NCBI RefSeq assembly: GCF_001750105.1
Contig: NZ_CP014143.1
Location: forward strand, 496,001 to 560,000
Direction: 5' to 3'
Length of the DNA stretch: 64,000 bases
Source: Microbulbifer aggregans
GTDB lineage: Bacteria > Pseudomonadota > Gammaproteobacteria > Pseudomonadales > Cellvibrionaceae
In this document: in pieces, positions 63,597 to 64,000 of the stretch
Position numbering within the stretch: the stretch's first letter is position 1
How the letters are laid out: each line of letters begins with the position of its first letter
Program-made: the position numbers and the translations under genes
Notes under the pieces: generated by a model
Database searches by the model: none
What the model was told of the DNA's origin: nothing
What the model saw: only the letters and a program-made list of their open reading frames with translations

Positions 63597-64000
63597 TTGC
63601 TCGGATCACTGCGCAGCATCGTTCAGCAAGTCAACGCGGCCCGCGACCTGCCCGCAGTGCTGGACATCATCGTGCACCGCGTGCGCGAGGTGATGGACAC
63701 CCGCGTCTGCTCAATCTACCTGCGCGACAAGCAATCCGGCTCCTACGTTCTGATGGCCACCGAAGGCCTCAATCCCGATTCCGTCGGCCAGGTAAGCCTG
63801 GAGCCCGGTGAGGGCCTGGTGGGCAACGTGGTCACCCGCGAGGAACCGATCAACCTCGAGCGGGCGGAGGCTCACCCGGCCTACCAGTATTTTCCCGCCA
63901 CTGGCGAGGAGCGTTTCAGCGCCTTTCTCGGCACCCCCATCATCCACCATCGCAACGTACTCGGCGTGCTCGTGGTTCAGCAGGCGGAACAGCGCCGTTT
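63597..64000 (+). CDS. ptsP: PtsP, phosphoenolpyruvate phosphotransferase of the nitrogen PTS (N-terminal GAF part, cut by window edge)
   Basis: Enzyme I of the nitrogen-related phosphotransferase system; it passes phosphate to NPr. Only the GAF sensor domain is present: LGSLRSIVQQVNAARDLPAVL, VMDTRVCSIYLRD, LMATEGLN, GEGLVGNVV, EPINLERAEAHPAY, ERFSAFLGTPIIHHRNVLGVLVVQQ. This matches E. coli PtsP closely. The start is a TTG at 63597 with GAGGAAAGG upstream. It lies 95 bases after rppH, as in E. coli and Pseudomonas. The PEP-utilising domains lie beyond the window edge. Confidence 0.92.
   Translation, partial: MLGSLRSIVQQVNAARDLPAVLDIIVHRVREVMDTRVCSIYLRDKQSGSYVLMATEGLNPDSVGQVSLEPGEGLVGNVVTREEPINLERAEAHPAYQYFPATGEERFSAFLGTPIIHHRNVLGVLVVQQAEQRR

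Noticed and set aside
1..64000. Looked for CRISPR arrays, tRNA or rRNA genes, transposases, integrases, prophage genes and defence systems
   Set aside because: None seen by eye; the window reads as ordinary core chromosome with an envelope-gene bias.

Overview
This window looks like chromosomal core DNA of a GC-rich marine-type gammaproteobacterium, most likely a Cellvibrionales member close to Microbulbifer or Saccharophagus. That placement is inferred from gene order and protein style, not from a database search. The order HAD phosphatase - rppH - ptsP ... lgt - thyA - folA ... ilvD - argA - argE - pit - PhoU-like - glnE - ilvE resembles the Pseudomonas arrangement as I recall it. I saw no rRNA, tRNA, CRISPR array, insertion sequence or prophage.

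Layout. 1-391 is the 5' end of a DEAD-box helicase (rhlE, minus) behind a long leader, followed by a GNAT acetyltransferase. 1480-4901 is a minus-strand pair: a secreted S9 peptidase fused to Sel1-like repeats and a DUF3859-like domain, and a small lipoprotein. 5027-10640 is the conserved nudF-yqiB-cpdA-yqiA-parE group with one extra lipoprotein gene. 10686-15692 is a pqi/let-type lipid-transport locus: two half-size PqiA proteins, a PqiB with six MCE domains, and two DUF4136-like lipoproteins. tolC follows on the plus strand.

17562-29525 is a lipopolysaccharide or exopolysaccharide region: waaA, five glycosyltransferase-like genes, a YrbL-like kinase, a GDP-mannose pyrophosphorylase, an O-antigen-ligase-like membrane protein and a UDP-glucose dehydrogenase, split over several opposing transcription units. 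29727-35457 is ilvE, glnE and a GspE/PilB-type ATPase (minus). 35642-45282 is mainly plus-strand metabolism and transport: PhoU-like/Pit phosphate uptake, PhzF, an EamA transporter, argE, an esterase, argA and ilvD.

45360-51430 is a TonB energy-transduction region: a separate tonB, then a Vibrio TonB2-like operon (DUF3450 - ttpC-like - exbB - exbD - tonB - TPR). 51704-53878 is lgt-thyA-folA. 54006-60675 (plus) holds an NRDE protein, three tandem L,D-transpeptidases and a MepK-like endopeptidase, a compact 3-3 crosslink making and cutting module. The window ends with an imelysin-like lipoprotein, a HAD phosphatase, rppH with an unusual basic N-terminal extension, and the start of ptsP.

Most functions are envelope-related: outer-membrane lipid transport, glycan synthesis, peptidoglycan crosslinking, TonB energisation and lipoprotein maturation. 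The observations most worth following up are the six-MCE PqiB built from three two-domain units, the L,D-transpeptidase trio (one with a Tyr/Arg/Ser-rich insert), the S9-Sel1-DUF3859 fusion, the RppH extension, and several structured leaders.
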